Source: Plebeiibacterium marinum (GTDB lineage Bacteria; Bacteroidota; Bacteroidia; Bacteroidales; Marinilabiliaceae). Taken from it: a stretch of DNA of 64,000 nucleotides. Within the stretch, counting starts at the first letter, position 1; each line of letters opens with the position of its first letter. Shown one piece after another: positions 18,505-27,182 of the stretch. The notes beneath the pieces were generated by a model. That model saw only the letters and a program-made list of their open reading frames with translations, did no database searches and was not told where the DNA came from. The position numbers were made by a program, and so were the translations under genes. The stretch is from positions 1 to 64,000 of the forward strand of contig NZ_JAPDPI010000008.1 in the NCBI RefSeq assembly GCF_026013615.1, in the 5' to 3' direction.

Positions 18505-19521
18505 TTACCAGGGCAACAAGTAGGTAAGGCCTACATTTGAAAATGCAGTCCATGAATCCTCAGTATAAGATGGCTGGTTAAGCGGTTTATAAACAGAGAA
18601 TCCCAAATTAATTAACATATTGCCCCATTGGTAAAAAACGGGTAACGAAAAGCCTATGCTACTAATTGCAAATGAGCTTTGTTCTTTAAATAAGTCGGAA
18701 ATTACCAGGTCAAGGGGCAACTCCTTCACCTTTGTATAATAATAGGGGCGGTTTGTCAGGATTCTTTTAACAATCCTTTGTTCGGGCGATTGGGGGTTTT
18801 CCATATAAGATAACAACTCTTCTATAGTTAGTTCCGGATTGGATTGGGAGTAACTGTACAAAAAATAGTAGTTTTTATATGCATCCTCATTGTAATAATT
18901 AATACTACTTGCATACAGGGAAACAGTGGGTTGTAAGGTTAAAGTGTTGTCTTTTTTTAAAACGTTATTAATATTTATTTCTACTCCTGTTTCTAATGAT
19001 ACAAACATGTCGTTAGCCTTGCCACTAAAGTAGCCAAGGTCTAATCCGGATAACCACCATCCCACTTGAGTTGTCATCCCTAAATGATAAAGATCTTTAT
19101 AATTTGACTTTAAGGAATAGGAGTTTTTACTGTAAAAATAATGATGATAACTTGCTGATGCCATTAACCATTCAGTAAAAACTATATCATAACCTAAAGA
19201 AAGCCCATATTCCTGAGTCGCTTTTTCATTGCTCTCATCCGAATTGGCAATGTTAGAAAATACAAACGAAGCATTAAAACCGGATTTGTGATAATAGCTT
19301 GAATATACAGTTGATACAGGCTGGGTTGCATATATGCTGGTATTGCCGTTTAAACTATTGTTGGTACAATAATCAGCACCAACCATCAGGGAAGAAAAAT
19401 TTGCATCCAAAGTGTTTTGGGTAAAAACAGACTGAGCAAAAAATAGCAGAACGAACAGACAAACTGTTTTTGCCCTCGTTTTATAAAATTGTATTGCACT
19501 ATGATACTTAGCTGAATTCAT
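18505..19521 (-). CDS. outer-membrane beta-barrel protein, hypothetical
   Basis: A 338-residue protein with a long N-terminal leader whose hydrophobic core is VCLFVLLFFAQSVFTQ (cleavage near residue 34). The mature chain is rich in aromatic residues in alternating strands and ends in an aromatic residue (LLPW), as outer-membrane barrels do. No family is recognised. It starts 3 bases after the SpmAB stop on the same strand, so it is probably translated from that transcript; whether the two functions are linked is unknown. Confidence 0.72.
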   Translation of the reverse strand: MNSAKYHSAIQFYKTRAKTVCLFVLLFFAQSVFTQNTLDANFSSLMVGADYCTNNSLNGNTSIYATQPVSTVYSSYYHKSGFNASFVFSNIANSDESNEKATQEYGLSLGYDIVFTEWLMASASYHHYFYSKNSYSLKSNYKDLYHLGMTTQVGWWLSGLDLGYFSGKANDMFVSLETGVEININNVLKKDNTLTLQPTVSLYASSINYYNEDAYKNYYFLYSYSQSNPELTIEELLSYMENPQSPEQRIVKRILTNRPYYYTKVKELPLDLVISDLFKEQSSFAISSIGFSLPVFYQWGNMLINLGFSVYKPLNQPSYTEDSWTAFSNVGLTYLLPW

Positions 19522-19524
19522 CTG

Positions 19525-20763
19525 TTAACCAAAAAACATATATCCAATAATAATGGAGGCAACTATCCCTGCAAAATCGGCTATCAATCCGCAACTAATA
19601 GCATGACGGGTTTTCTTAATACCCACCGAGCCAAAATACACAGCAATGATATAAAATGTGGTATCCGTTGCACCCTGCACGGTTGAAGCCAGTTTAGCAG
19701 CAAAAGAATCCACCCCAAAATCTGGGTTGCTAAACAGTTCCAGCATCATACCTCTTGCCCCACTTCCGCTCAAGGGTTTCATTAATGCTGTAGGCAAAGC
19801 ATCAACAAACCTGGTGTCAATATTTATAAACAAACAAAACTCCTTAATGCCATCAATAATAAAATCCATAGCTCCGGAAGTCCTGAACAAACCAATGGCA
19901 ACCAATATGGCTACCAAATAGGGGATGATTTTAACGGCTATCTGAAAGCCTTCCTTTGCCCCTTCGATAAAGGCTTCGTATACGTTAACCCGTTTTCGGA
20001 TAGCCGCAAGCAGAAACAAAATAATTATAGAAAAGAGAATTACATTGGATCCTACCAGGGATAATGTTTTTATTTGCTCCTTAGGCAAAGTAGATAACCA
20101 ATAAATTAATCCGCAAATAACTGCGGTCAGCCCACCCAGATAACCCATAATTACTTTGTCGAATAATTTTATTTTCTGCACAAAGGCAACTGATAGTATG
20201 CCAGCCAGAGTTGAAAAGAATGTAGCCAACAATATGGGTATAAAAATATCGGCAGGGTTTGCCGCACCTTCGAGCGAACGGTATACCATTATACTCACAG
20301 GGATGATAGTAAGTCCTGATGTGTTTAATACCAGGAACATGATTTGTGCATTGCTGGCAGTTTCCTTTGAGTCATTTTCTTGCTGTAATTGACTCATGGC
20401 CTTAAGTCCCATAGGGGTGGCGGCATTGTCCAAACCCAGCATATTGGCCGAAAGGTTCATCATTATAGTTCCAAAAACCGGGTGGTTTTTAGGTAATGAA
20501 GGGAACAAACGGTTGAATAATGGACTAATGATACGGGAAAGCACCCTGACCACACCCCCTTGTTCTCCAATTTTCATAAATCCCAGCCAAAGAGAAAGCA
20601 CCCCGGTTAGCCAGAGGGAAATTTCAAAACCGGTTTTTGCATTCGAAAAAGTGGAGTTCATCAATTCGGGGAATATATCCATATCCCCGAAAAATATTAA
20701 CCGGATGAGGGCTACTACAAAGGCAATTAAAAAAAAAGCAATCCAGATATAATTCAGAACCAT
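19525..20763 (-). CDS. fused SpmA-SpmB nucleoside-recognition membrane protein
   Basis: A 412-residue inner-membrane protein containing two Gate/nucleoside-recognition units: an SpmA-like half (about 1-200, with NLSANMLGLDNAATPMGLKAM) and an SpmB-like half (about 215-412, with TALMKPLSGSGARGMM). About ten hydrophobic helices. In Firmicutes SpmA and SpmB are separate spore-maturation proteins; Bacteroidota, which do not sporulate, commonly carry this fusion, and its transport substrate is not established. Followed at 3 bases by an outer-membrane barrel gene. Confidence 0.88.
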   Translation of the reverse strand: MVLNYIWIAFFLIAFVVALIRLIFFGDMDIFPELMNSTFSNAKTGFEISLWLTGVLSLWLGFMKIGEQGGVVRVLSRIISPLFNRLFPSLPKNHPVFGTIMMNLSANMLGLDNAATPMGLKAMSQLQQENDSKETASNAQIMFLVLNTSGLTIIPVSIMVYRSLEGAANPADIFIPILLATFFSTLAGILSVAFVQKIKLFDKVIMGYLGGLTAVICGLIYWLSTLPKEQIKTLSLVGSNVILFSIIILFLLAAIRKRVNVYEAFIEGAKEGFQIAVKIIPYLVAILVAIGLFRTSGAMDFIIDGIKEFCLFINIDTRFVDALPTALMKPLSGSGARGMMLELFSNPDFGVDSFAAKLASTVQGATDTTFYIIAVYFGSVGIKKTRHAISCGLIADFAGIVASIIIGYMFFG

Positions 20764-20829
20764 GTTTTACAATTATCAATTAACAACTAGCAATTAACAA
20801 TTATCAGTTAACTGTTATGCTTACTTTTA
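20764..20829. repeat. degenerate CAATTAACAATTATC-type repeats
   Basis: Between the SpmAB start and the flavoprotein stop the sequence repeats variants of CAATTATCAATTAAC about four times. Similar short degenerate repeats occur at other gene borders in this window. No coding potential. Confidence 0.55.
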
Positions 20830-21333
20830 TTAAAAAGTCCTTTTTACCGAATCATCGCCTTTATACTTTTCATGTGGGGCACCAAACTCCTTACACGAAA
20901 CCTTATCAATAGCAATTTCCCATATTTTTACATTCCTGATGGCCGGGTTTGAGTATTTAAATTTCTTATCGCAATACTGTTCCATCAATATATTTAGAGC
21001 CTCTTCTTTCTTGCCAAAATTATCCTGAAATTTCACTTTACCCCATGCCACAACGCTTTTCGATTTCATCCGGTAGCTACAGGCTACTTCAGGGTGCTGA
21101 AAGGCCAGTTCATGATCGGTGCTGAAAGTGACACAAACATTATTGTTCTTCTTTAAAATATCGATAATCCTACCCTCAGGAGCTGAGTGTATGTATATCA
21201 CGTTATCTTTATACCCAAAGTTCATTGGCAATACATAGGGAACATCACCATCAACAACACCAACAAAACACACATCACACTTTCTAATAATGGCTTCTAT
21301 TCTTTCCTGATCTAAATGTTCTACAGTCTTCAT
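20830..21333 (-). CDS. pyridoxamine 5'-phosphate oxidase-like (NimA-type) flavoprotein
   Basis: A 167-residue split-barrel FMN-binding protein. The N-terminal pattern CFVGVVDGDVPYVLPMNFGY, then IYIHSAPEGR and the later VVAWGKV, are those of the NimA/PNPOx-like family (COG3467). Nim proteins include 5-nitroimidazole reductases, but most family members are uncharacterised flavin reductases; substrate and drug resistance cannot be inferred. It is monocistronic in appearance, between dnaG (upstream, same strand, 101-base gap) and SpmAB. Confidence 0.85.
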   Translation of the reverse strand: MKTVEHLDQERIEAIIRKCDVCFVGVVDGDVPYVLPMNFGYKDNVIYIHSAPEGRIIDILKKNNNVCVTFSTDHELAFQHPEVACSYRMKSKSVVAWGKVKFQDNFGKKEEALNILMEQYCDKKFKYSNPAIRNVKIWEIAIDKVSCKEFGAPHEKYKGDDSVKRTF

Positions 21334-21434
21334 GTTATAAATATATTGTTTTTTATAGATTTTCAGATACCTGATAACCTGTCTGTTGTATGATCAGACA
21401 GGAGGGTATGAGATTTACTCAATACATTAGTATT

Positions 21435-23387
21435 CTATACTATTGCCCTGTTGCCCAGCTCTTTTGCCAGTAAGGACTTTACTTTATTTAGTAATGCTAT
21501 TTTTTGCATCAGCTCTGTCTGCCCTTCAATATCATCGCTCTTTATATCTTTCATCTTCTTCAGGCAGGTTTCCAAAAGCTTTTGTGTTTTTTTCAACTTT
21601 AGTTCATATACATTTTTGGGTACTACCACACCTAAAACATGCTCTTCTTCAACATTTACAGCACCCCGCTTTTGGTGGATTTTGCTCAGCACTTTTTCCT
21701 GACTCAAAAAATCAGAAGCTAGTTGGCTCACCTCTTTCTCCAAATGCCTGACAAAGAAATCTGCTGCCACAAATCCTTGATTATTACAATTATCCTCATA
21801 GAGTTTAAGGATTTTATTGTACATGGGATTTACGCTTTCCAGGTCATCTGCCTTTAATTGGGAAATAATAAAATCACCCACCCGTATGTTTTCCTCATTT
21901 GGAAACTCTTCCTCATTGAGCAACATACGTTCGCCATACATGATAACATACCGGACAATTTCACGCTCTTCCAACTCGTACGGATTTTGCGTTGACAAAG
22001 CAGCATTTGCTAATTCAGGATATAGTGCTTCAGGTGGTGGCTCATTGGCCTGCATCTGGTTTTTATATCCTTCTTCACGCTTTTTTCGTGTCAGCTTCCC
22101 AATCTCATCATACAATACCTGTTCGCGAACCTGAAGAAGGGAACTACATTCCTTTATATATTCACCCCTGATAAAGGGTTCCGGTATTACAGATATAGAT
22201 CTTACAATATCTTGTACCAACTGGGCTCGTTTTACCGGGTCGTTTTGGGCATCCTTTAATAGGATTCCTGTTTTAAACTTAATAAAATCCCCTTCGTTCT
22301 CATCAATATATTTTTGCAGCTGTTCTGTATTGCGGTTTTTTGAGAAGGAATCCGGGTCTTCACCTTCGGGTAAAAGAAGAACCTTAACATTCATGCCTTG
22401 TTCCAGCACGAGGTCAATCCCCCGTAACGAGGCTTTAATACCTGCCGGGTCGCCATCATAAATAATGGTTATATTCGGTGTAAAGCGGGCAATCAGGCGT
22501 ATCTGGTCAACCGTTAAGGCTGTACCAGATGAGGCTACCACATTGATGATGCCGGCCTGGTGAAAAGAGATAACATCAGTATATCCCTCCACCAGAAAAC
22601 ACCTGTCCTTTCTGGTTATTTCCTGCTTGGCCTGGTAAATACCATATAAAATTTTGCTTTTGTGGTAAATCTCCGATTCCGGGGAGTTCAGGTATTTAGC
22701 GGTTTTAGCATCCGTTTTTAAAACCCTGCCTCCAAAAGCGGTTGGCTTACCTGAGATACTATGAATGGGGAAAATTACCCTGCCCCTGAATCGGTCAGCT
22801 TTATAATTGTCCCTTACTATTGTTAATCCTGTTTTTTCCAGGAACTCCAGTTTATAACTGTTTTTCAGCGCTTCATCCGTCAGTGCCGTCCTGTTTTCAG
22901 GAGAATACCCCAGTTCAAACTTGGCAATGATATCATCCCTGAAACCCCTGTCGCGCAAATAGGAAAGCCCCACAGAGCGTCCTTCATCGGATTTGTGCAA
23001 CATATACGAAAAGTACTTTTGTGCAAAAGCCGACACGGCCATCATACTTTCCCTGTCGTTTTTTACTTGCTGCTGTGCCGGGCTAAGTTCCTTTTCTTCT
23101 ATATGGATATGGAATTTCTTACCCAACTGTTTAATGGCATCAATAAACGATACCTGCTCAACATCCATTAAAAAGTTGACCGCATTTCCTCCTTTGCCAC
23201 AACCGAAACATTTGTATATCCCTTTGTGAGGCGACACAATAAATGAAGGTGTTTTTTCATTATGAAAAGGGCAATTGCCAATATAATTGATCCCCCGTTT
23301 CTTTAAGGAAACAAATTCAGAAACCACATCAACAATTTGAGCCTGTGATGTTTCTACAATCCTATCTACCGTACTCTGATCTATCAT
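21435..23387 (-). CDS. dnaG: DNA primase DnaG
   Basis: Synthesises RNA primers for replication. The N-terminal CHC2 zinc-binding domain has Cys39, His42, Cys60 and Cys63 (CPFHNEKTPSF and CFGCGKGG). The catalytic core with the TOPRIM motif VEGYTDV and downstream acidic IIYDGDPAG follows around residues 255-310, and a helicase-binding C-terminal part ends the 650-residue chain. Start at 23387 is supported by a perfect -7 box just upstream. It is not in a canonical rpsU-dnaG-rpoD operon; here it is divergent from the cytochrome bd genes. Confidence 0.97.
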   Translation of the reverse strand: MIDQSTVDRIVETSQAQIVDVVSEFVSLKKRGINYIGNCPFHNEKTPSFIVSPHKGIYKCFGCGKGGNAVNFLMDVEQVSFIDAIKQLGKKFHIHIEEKELSPAQQQVKNDRESMMAVSAFAQKYFSYMLHKSDEGRSVGLSYLRDRGFRDDIIAKFELGYSPENRTALTDEALKNSYKLEFLEKTGLTIVRDNYKADRFRGRVIFPIHSISGKPTAFGGRVLKTDAKTAKYLNSPESEIYHKSKILYGIYQAKQEITRKDRCFLVEGYTDVISFHQAGIINVVASSGTALTVDQIRLIARFTPNITIIYDGDPAGIKASLRGIDLVLEQGMNVKVLLLPEGEDPDSFSKNRNTEQLQKYIDENEGDFIKFKTGILLKDAQNDPVKRAQLVQDIVRSISVIPEPFIRGEYIKECSSLLQVREQVLYDEIGKLTRKKREEGYKNQMQANEPPPEALYPELANAALSTQNPYELEEREIVRYVIMYGERMLLNEEEFPNEENIRVGDFIISQLKADDLESVNPMYNKILKLYEDNCNNQGFVAADFFVRHLEKEVSQLASDFLSQEKVLSKIHQKRGAVNVEEEHVLGVVVPKNVYELKLKKTQKLLETCLKKMKDIKSDDIEGQTELMQKIALLNKVKSLLAKELGNRAIV

Positions 23388-23414
23388 TTATTTTATCACC
23401 TAAAAAGCTATGCG

Positions 23415-23422
23415 CAAAGATA
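23415..23422 (-). promoter_or_regulatory. -7 box for dnaG
   Basis: Minus-strand TATCTTTG is an exact TAnnTTTG and lies 28 bases before the dnaG ATG, predicting a leader of about 20 bases. No clear -33 element. Confidence 0.55.
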
Positions 23423-23596
23423 CAAATTGAATGTTGAAATGTTCTTATTGTATCCATAAATGCATCATCAAAATAAGGGCAACTTTTTGAATCGACTGAT
23501 AAAAACATTTGTTAATTTTAATATCAACATCAACAATTTTCTATTATACTTGTTACCTATATCAGAACAAAAACTAACAAATAAGAAAAACACACA

Positions 23597-23800
23597 TTGA
23601 AAAGGATAATTGATTTTTATATGGATGGATTTAAAAACCTGCCCCAATGGGCCAGGTCAATATGGTTTATTATCCTGTTAAAGCTTTTCATCATATTTGT
23701 TATTTTCAAAATATTCTTTTTCCAGAATAAATTAAAAAAGGATTTTTCATCGGACAATGAAAGGGCCGATTATGTAATTGAGCAATTAACAAACCCATAA
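23597..23800 (+). CDS. DUF4492 small membrane protein preceding cydA (TTG start)
   Basis: A 67-residue protein with one membrane helix (about residues 22-45, IWFIILLKLFIIFVIFKIFF) and the DUF4492 pattern FYxDGFKNLPQWAR before it. This family is found in Bacteroidota directly upstream of cytochrome bd genes. The start must be TTG at 23597: the frame is closed by a stop at 23582-23584, there is no ATG in between, and the first internal ATG (residue 9) would cut the conserved FYxDGF segment. Twelve bases separate it from cydA. A role in assembly or stability of the bd oxidase is likely but unproven. Confidence 0.8.
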   Translation: MKRIIDFYMDGFKNLPQWARSIWFIILLKLFIIFVIFKIFFFQNKLKKDFSSDNERADYVIEQLTNP

Positions 23801-23812
23801 AACAATAAATAA

Positions 23813-25411
23813 ATGTTCGAATCTATTGATCTTACTCTGGTGAACTGGTCCCGTGCACAATTTGCGCTTACGGCTATGTATCACTGGATTTTTGTGCCGT
23901 TGACTCTCGGCCTGGGCTTTATTGTAGCCTTTATGGAAACACTCTACGTTAAAACCGGAAACCCGGAATGGAAACGGATTACCAAATATTGGATGAAACT
24001 TTTCGGGATAAACTTTGCTATTGGTGTGGCAACGGGAATTATCCTCGAATTTGAGTTTGGAACCAACTGGAGCAACTACTCCTGGTTTGTAGGAGACATC
24101 TTTGGGGCTCCACTGGCCATTGAAGGTATCATGGCCTTTTTTATGGAGAGCACCTTTATTGCCGTTATGTTTTTTGGCTGGGGAAAGGTGAGCAAAAAGT
24201 TCCACTTAACATCCACATGGTTAACTGCCATAGGGGCCAATCTTTCCGCTGTCTGGATTCTGGTGGCTAATGCCTGGATGCAGGATCCTGTGGGAATGAA
24301 ATTCAATCCGGATACTGCCCGCATGGAGATGGTTAACTTCTGGGATGTGTTTTTGTCGCCCAGCGCCGTTACCAAGTTTTTACACACCACAACTTCTGGT
24401 TTTGTTTTGGCCGCCATATTTGTTGTAGGAGTAAGCTCCTGGTACCTTCTTAAAAAGCGCGAGATACTATTTGCCAAGAAAAGTATTGTTATAGCCTCCA
24501 CTTTTGGGATTATTGCATCAATTATGCTCATTGCCAGCGGGGATAGTTCTGCCCGTGAGATGGCTGAAAAGCAGCCTATGAAATTTGCTGCCATGGAAGC
24601 CCTTTATGAAGGAAAAACCAATGCCCCCTTAGTTGCCATTGGACTTATTGGTGATCCGCAGGATGACCCTATGGATAAAACTGCCAAAGAAGATTTTAAG
24701 ATCAAGATTGAAATCCCCAATATGCTTTCGTACATGGCTTTTTTAAAAGCTGACGCCTTTGTGCCCGGTATAAAGGATCTTATCCTTGGCAACGAGAAAC
24801 ATGGCATTATGTCGTACAAAGAAAAGATACAAAGAGGTTATGAAGCCCAGCAAACCCTGGCTGCCTATAAAAAAGCGCAGAAAGAAGGCTTGCCCGAACT
24901 GGCATCATTAAAAGCTAAGTTTAATGACCAAAACTGGATGGATAACTATTTTCAGTATTTTGGATATGGTGCCTATTATGCCGAAGACGAGGCTCAGTTG
25001 GAGAAGAATGCATTTAAAATTATCCCTCCGATATCCATTTCATTTTATTCATTCCATATTATGGTAATATTAGGAGGGCACTTCCTGCTATTATTCATTA
25101 TACTTTTATGGTTGATATTTAAAAACAAACTGGCAGATAATAAGATAGTGTTATGGACTGCAGTATGGTCAATTCCCCTGGTTTATATAGCATCTCAAGC
25201 CGGATGGATTGTTGCCGAAGTAGGACGCCAGCCCTGGGTAATACAGGATTTGATGACTACCTCAAGGGCCGTATCACAAATTGACAGTGGATCGGTTATG
25301 GTTACATTCTGGCTTTTTGCCCTGACTTTTACTTCGCTATTGATAGCAGAGGTGAAAATTCTTACCAAGCAAATTAAAATCGGACCTAAAAAAGAAGGAG
25401 GGAAAATATAA
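23813..25411 (+). CDS. cydA: cytochrome bd ubiquinol oxidase subunit I
   Basis: Haem-binding subunit of the bd-type oxidase, which reduces oxygen to water with electrons from quinol at high oxygen affinity. The 532-residue chain has about nine membrane helices. Visible features include the haem-ligand histidine near the N-terminus in ALTAMYHWIFVPLT, the following GITxE-like GIILEFEFGTNW, and the C-terminal GRQPWVI signature. The periplasmic Q-loop region between helices 6 and 7 (about residues 250-390) is long. The stop overlaps the cydB start by one base (TAATG), indicating coupled translation. In an anaerobe this enzyme protects against or uses nanomolar oxygen. Confidence 0.97.
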   Translation: MFESIDLTLVNWSRAQFALTAMYHWIFVPLTLGLGFIVAFMETLYVKTGNPEWKRITKYWMKLFGINFAIGVATGIILEFEFGTNWSNYSWFVGDIFGAPLAIEGIMAFFMESTFIAVMFFGWGKVSKKFHLTSTWLTAIGANLSAVWILVANAWMQDPVGMKFNPDTARMEMVNFWDVFLSPSAVTKFLHTTTSGFVLAAIFVVGVSSWYLLKKREILFAKKSIVIASTFGIIASIMLIASGDSSAREMAEKQPMKFAAMEALYEGKTNAPLVAIGLIGDPQDDPMDKTAKEDFKIKIEIPNMLSYMAFLKADAFVPGIKDLILGNEKHGIMSYKEKIQRGYEAQQTLAAYKKAQKEGLPELASLKAKFNDQNWMDNYFQYFGYGAYYAEDEAQLEKNAFKIIPPISISFYSFHIMVILGGHFLLLFIILLWLIFKNKLADNKIVLWTAVWSIPLVYIASQAGWIVAEVGRQPWVIQDLMTTSRAVSQIDSGSVMVTFWLFALTFTSLLIAEVKILTKQIKIGPKKEGGKI

Positions 25412-26544
25412 TGTTTGAAAATTTATCACATTTAGCACTACAGCAGTATTGGTGGTTTTTAGTATCCCTGTTGGGGGCTATACTGGTATTCCTGATGTTT
25501 GTACAAGGAGGGCAAACGCTGATTAGCACCTTAGGAAAAACTAAAGATGAAAAAACGATATTGGTCAATGCCCTGGGACGGAAATGGGAATTTACGTTTA
25601 CTACCCTGGTTACTTTTGGTGGGGCATTTTTTGCTTCATTCCCATTGTTTTACAGTACCAGTTTTGGTGGTGCCTACTGGGTATGGATGATCATTCTGTT
25701 TGCTTTTGTAATTCAGGCTATTGCATATGAATTCCGAAATAGACCCAGTAATGTTTATGGTCCTAAAACCTACGAAACGTTTTTGTTTATCAACGGTTTG
25801 GTGGGAACTATATTTATTGGCACGGCAGTAGCTACTTTTTTTACCGGCTCCAATTTTTCGGTAAACGATTTTAACCAATCAAAGTGGGATACCTCTTTTC
25901 ATGGTTTAGAGGCTGCTTTAAATGTTCATAACCTTTCGCTTGGTTTAACTGTTTTCTTTTTGGCCCGGGTATTAGCTATTCTATATTTTATGAATGCTGT
26001 TGACCATAAAGAAATTCTTGAAAGAAGCAAAAAGCAACTCATGATCAACGGTGTTCCTTTTGTCATATTCTTTTTAACCTTTACCATTTGGTTATTGTTT
26101 AGAGATGGTTTTGCAGTAAACCCTGAATCTAAGGAAGTTTATATGCAGTCTTATAAATACTTTAACAACCTTATTGAAATGCCAGTGGTATTAATAGGCT
26201 TTTTAGTTGGGGTAGTATTGGTTCTTTGGGGAATCATTTCAAGCCTGATAAAGGATAACACAAAAGGCATTTGGTTTGCAGGCTCAGGAACTGTGGTTAC
26301 CGTATTGATGCTTCTTCTGCTGGCAGGATATAACAATACTTCGTTTTATCCTTCGGTATCGAACCTGCAGAGTTCTTTAACCATTGAAAATGCCAGCTCA
26401 AGCCATTTTACCCTAACGGCAATGAGCTATGTATCATTGTTTATTCCTTTTGTGCTGGCATATATATGGTATGCCTGGAGGGCAATTAACAACAGAAAAA
26501 TAGATCAGGAAGAAATAGAATCGGACGATATACATATTTACTAA
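25411..26544 (+). CDS. cydB: cytochrome bd ubiquinol oxidase subunit II
   Basis: Partner membrane subunit of CydA, 377 residues, about eight to nine hydrophobic helices. The N-terminal QQYWWFLVSLLGAILVFLMFVQGG corresponds to the conserved opening of CydB (W-fff-GxxL..FDxG), and RKWEFTFTTLVTFGGAFFA to the following conserved helix. The start overlaps the cydA stop. A hairpin (26562-26601) and a 47-codon membrane ORF follow before the operon terminator, so the unit appears to be DUF4492-cydA-cydB-small ORF. The cydDC ABC transporter genes are not present here. Confidence 0.95.
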   Translation: MFENLSHLALQQYWWFLVSLLGAILVFLMFVQGGQTLISTLGKTKDEKTILVNALGRKWEFTFTTLVTFGGAFFASFPLFYSTSFGGAYWVWMIILFAFVIQAIAYEFRNRPSNVYGPKTYETFLFINGLVGTIFIGTAVATFFTGSNFSVNDFNQSKWDTSFHGLEAALNVHNLSLGLTVFFLARVLAILYFMNAVDHKEILERSKKQLMINGVPFVIFFLTFTIWLLFRDGFAVNPESKEVYMQSYKYFNNLIEMPVVLIGFLVGVVLVLWGIISSLIKDNTKGIWFAGSGTVVTVLMLLLLAGYNNTSFYPSVSNLQSSLTIENASSSHFTLTAMSYVSLFIPFVLAYIWYAWRAINNRKIDQEEIESDDIHIY

Positions 26545-26633
26545 TTAGATTTTTAGAGTAAAGATAATAGACAAAAGACTTTAACGAGTAGTCTGTTATC
26601 TCTAATCTAATATCTCTAATCTTACAAAAAAAC
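26545..26633. repeat. hairpin and degenerate repeats between cydB and the small membrane ORF
   Basis: AGATAATAGAC (26562-26572) pairs with GTCTGTTATCT (26591-26601) over 11 bp with one G-U pair. It is followed by two copies of TATCTCTAATCT. There is no T-run, so it is not a normal terminator; it could stabilise or partly attenuate the cyd transcript. Confidence 0.5.
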
Positions 26634-26777
26634 ATGAAATACTTAAGTGAGATATTATGGTATTTGAGCTGGCCTTTATTAATAGTAATAAGTTACCAGG
26701 CTGTAAAATGGTTTATCAATAAATTTGAGAAACAGGAAGCTCAACTGGAAGAATCAAAGGATAATTTTGATATTTAG
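26634..26777 (+). CDS. 47-residue single-helix membrane protein, candidate CydX-type subunit
   Basis: An ATG at 26634 opens a 47-codon frame, MKYLSEILWYLSWPLLI at its start, with one hydrophobic helix (about residues 5-25), a positively charged segment after it (KWFINKFEK) and an acidic tail ending FDI. Size, topology and position after cydB are those of CydX/CydS/CbdX, the small third subunit needed to hold haems in bd oxidases. Sequence identity with E. coli CydX is not evident beyond an early W/Y-rich helix. It is followed by the operon terminator at 26844. I infer it is a functional bd-oxidase subunit. Confidence 0.6.
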   Translation: MKYLSEILWYLSWPLLIVISYQAVKWFINKFEKQEAQLEESKDNFDI

Positions 26778-27182
26778 ATAGCTCAAAGCATATGGGACGC
26801 TACACTTTAGCAGATGGCGGTTTATATGACGCAATAATATACTATGCCCTGGGAGAAAATGTCTCAGGGCATTTTTTATACAAAATCAGCAAGGAAATTC
26901 CTGGTTTGTAGTGAGCCCCCAGTGTTAACTCCTTTGTTCCCAAAACAGGGTATGCAAATAAAATACTGTAATTTTATAGTAACTTTTTCGCTTGTAACAT
27001 GTTGTTTATGAGGTGGAATGATTTTTAGGTATAATCAGGATCGAGCCCCAAAGGTGTAAAATAGAGCCGATATTCACAAAAAAACGCAAAAAACGACAAA
27101 AATATAATACCATAGTAAGTACGACGACATATGCTTGTCATACCATAGGGGGACAAACCAAATTGCAATAAAGTAAGCATGC
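26778..27182. other. 405-base region between cyd operon and pssA
   Basis: Contains the cyd operon terminator (26844-26877). The remainder, about 26878-27182, is AT-rich with many stops in every frame and no recognisable gene, RNA or repeat. On the minus strand a frame out of phase with pssA extends to 27025 but reads unlike a protein. Confidence 0.5.
26844..26877 (+). terminator. terminator of the cyd operon
   Basis: An 11-bp stem ATGCCCTGGGA / TCTCAGGGCAT (one G-U pair, 7-base loop) followed by six Ts. Confidence 0.85.

Noticed and set aside
20830-21333. Call of nitroimidazole resistance gene nim
   Set aside because: The fold matches the wider NimA-like family, but the resistance phenotype cannot be deduced from sequence and most members lack it.
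23508-23537. Possible FNR/CRP-type dyad (TTGTTA...TATCAA) before the cyd operon
   Set aside because: Arms are imperfect and spacing differs from the TTGAT-N4-ATCAA form; not above chance in this AT-rich segment.
24076-24594. 172-codon frame opposite cydA
   Set aside because: Antisense shadow; the cydA frame has all family motifs.
26792-26911. 39-codon frame after the CydX-like ORF
   Set aside because: The cyd terminator lies in the middle of it, so it would not be fully transcribed.
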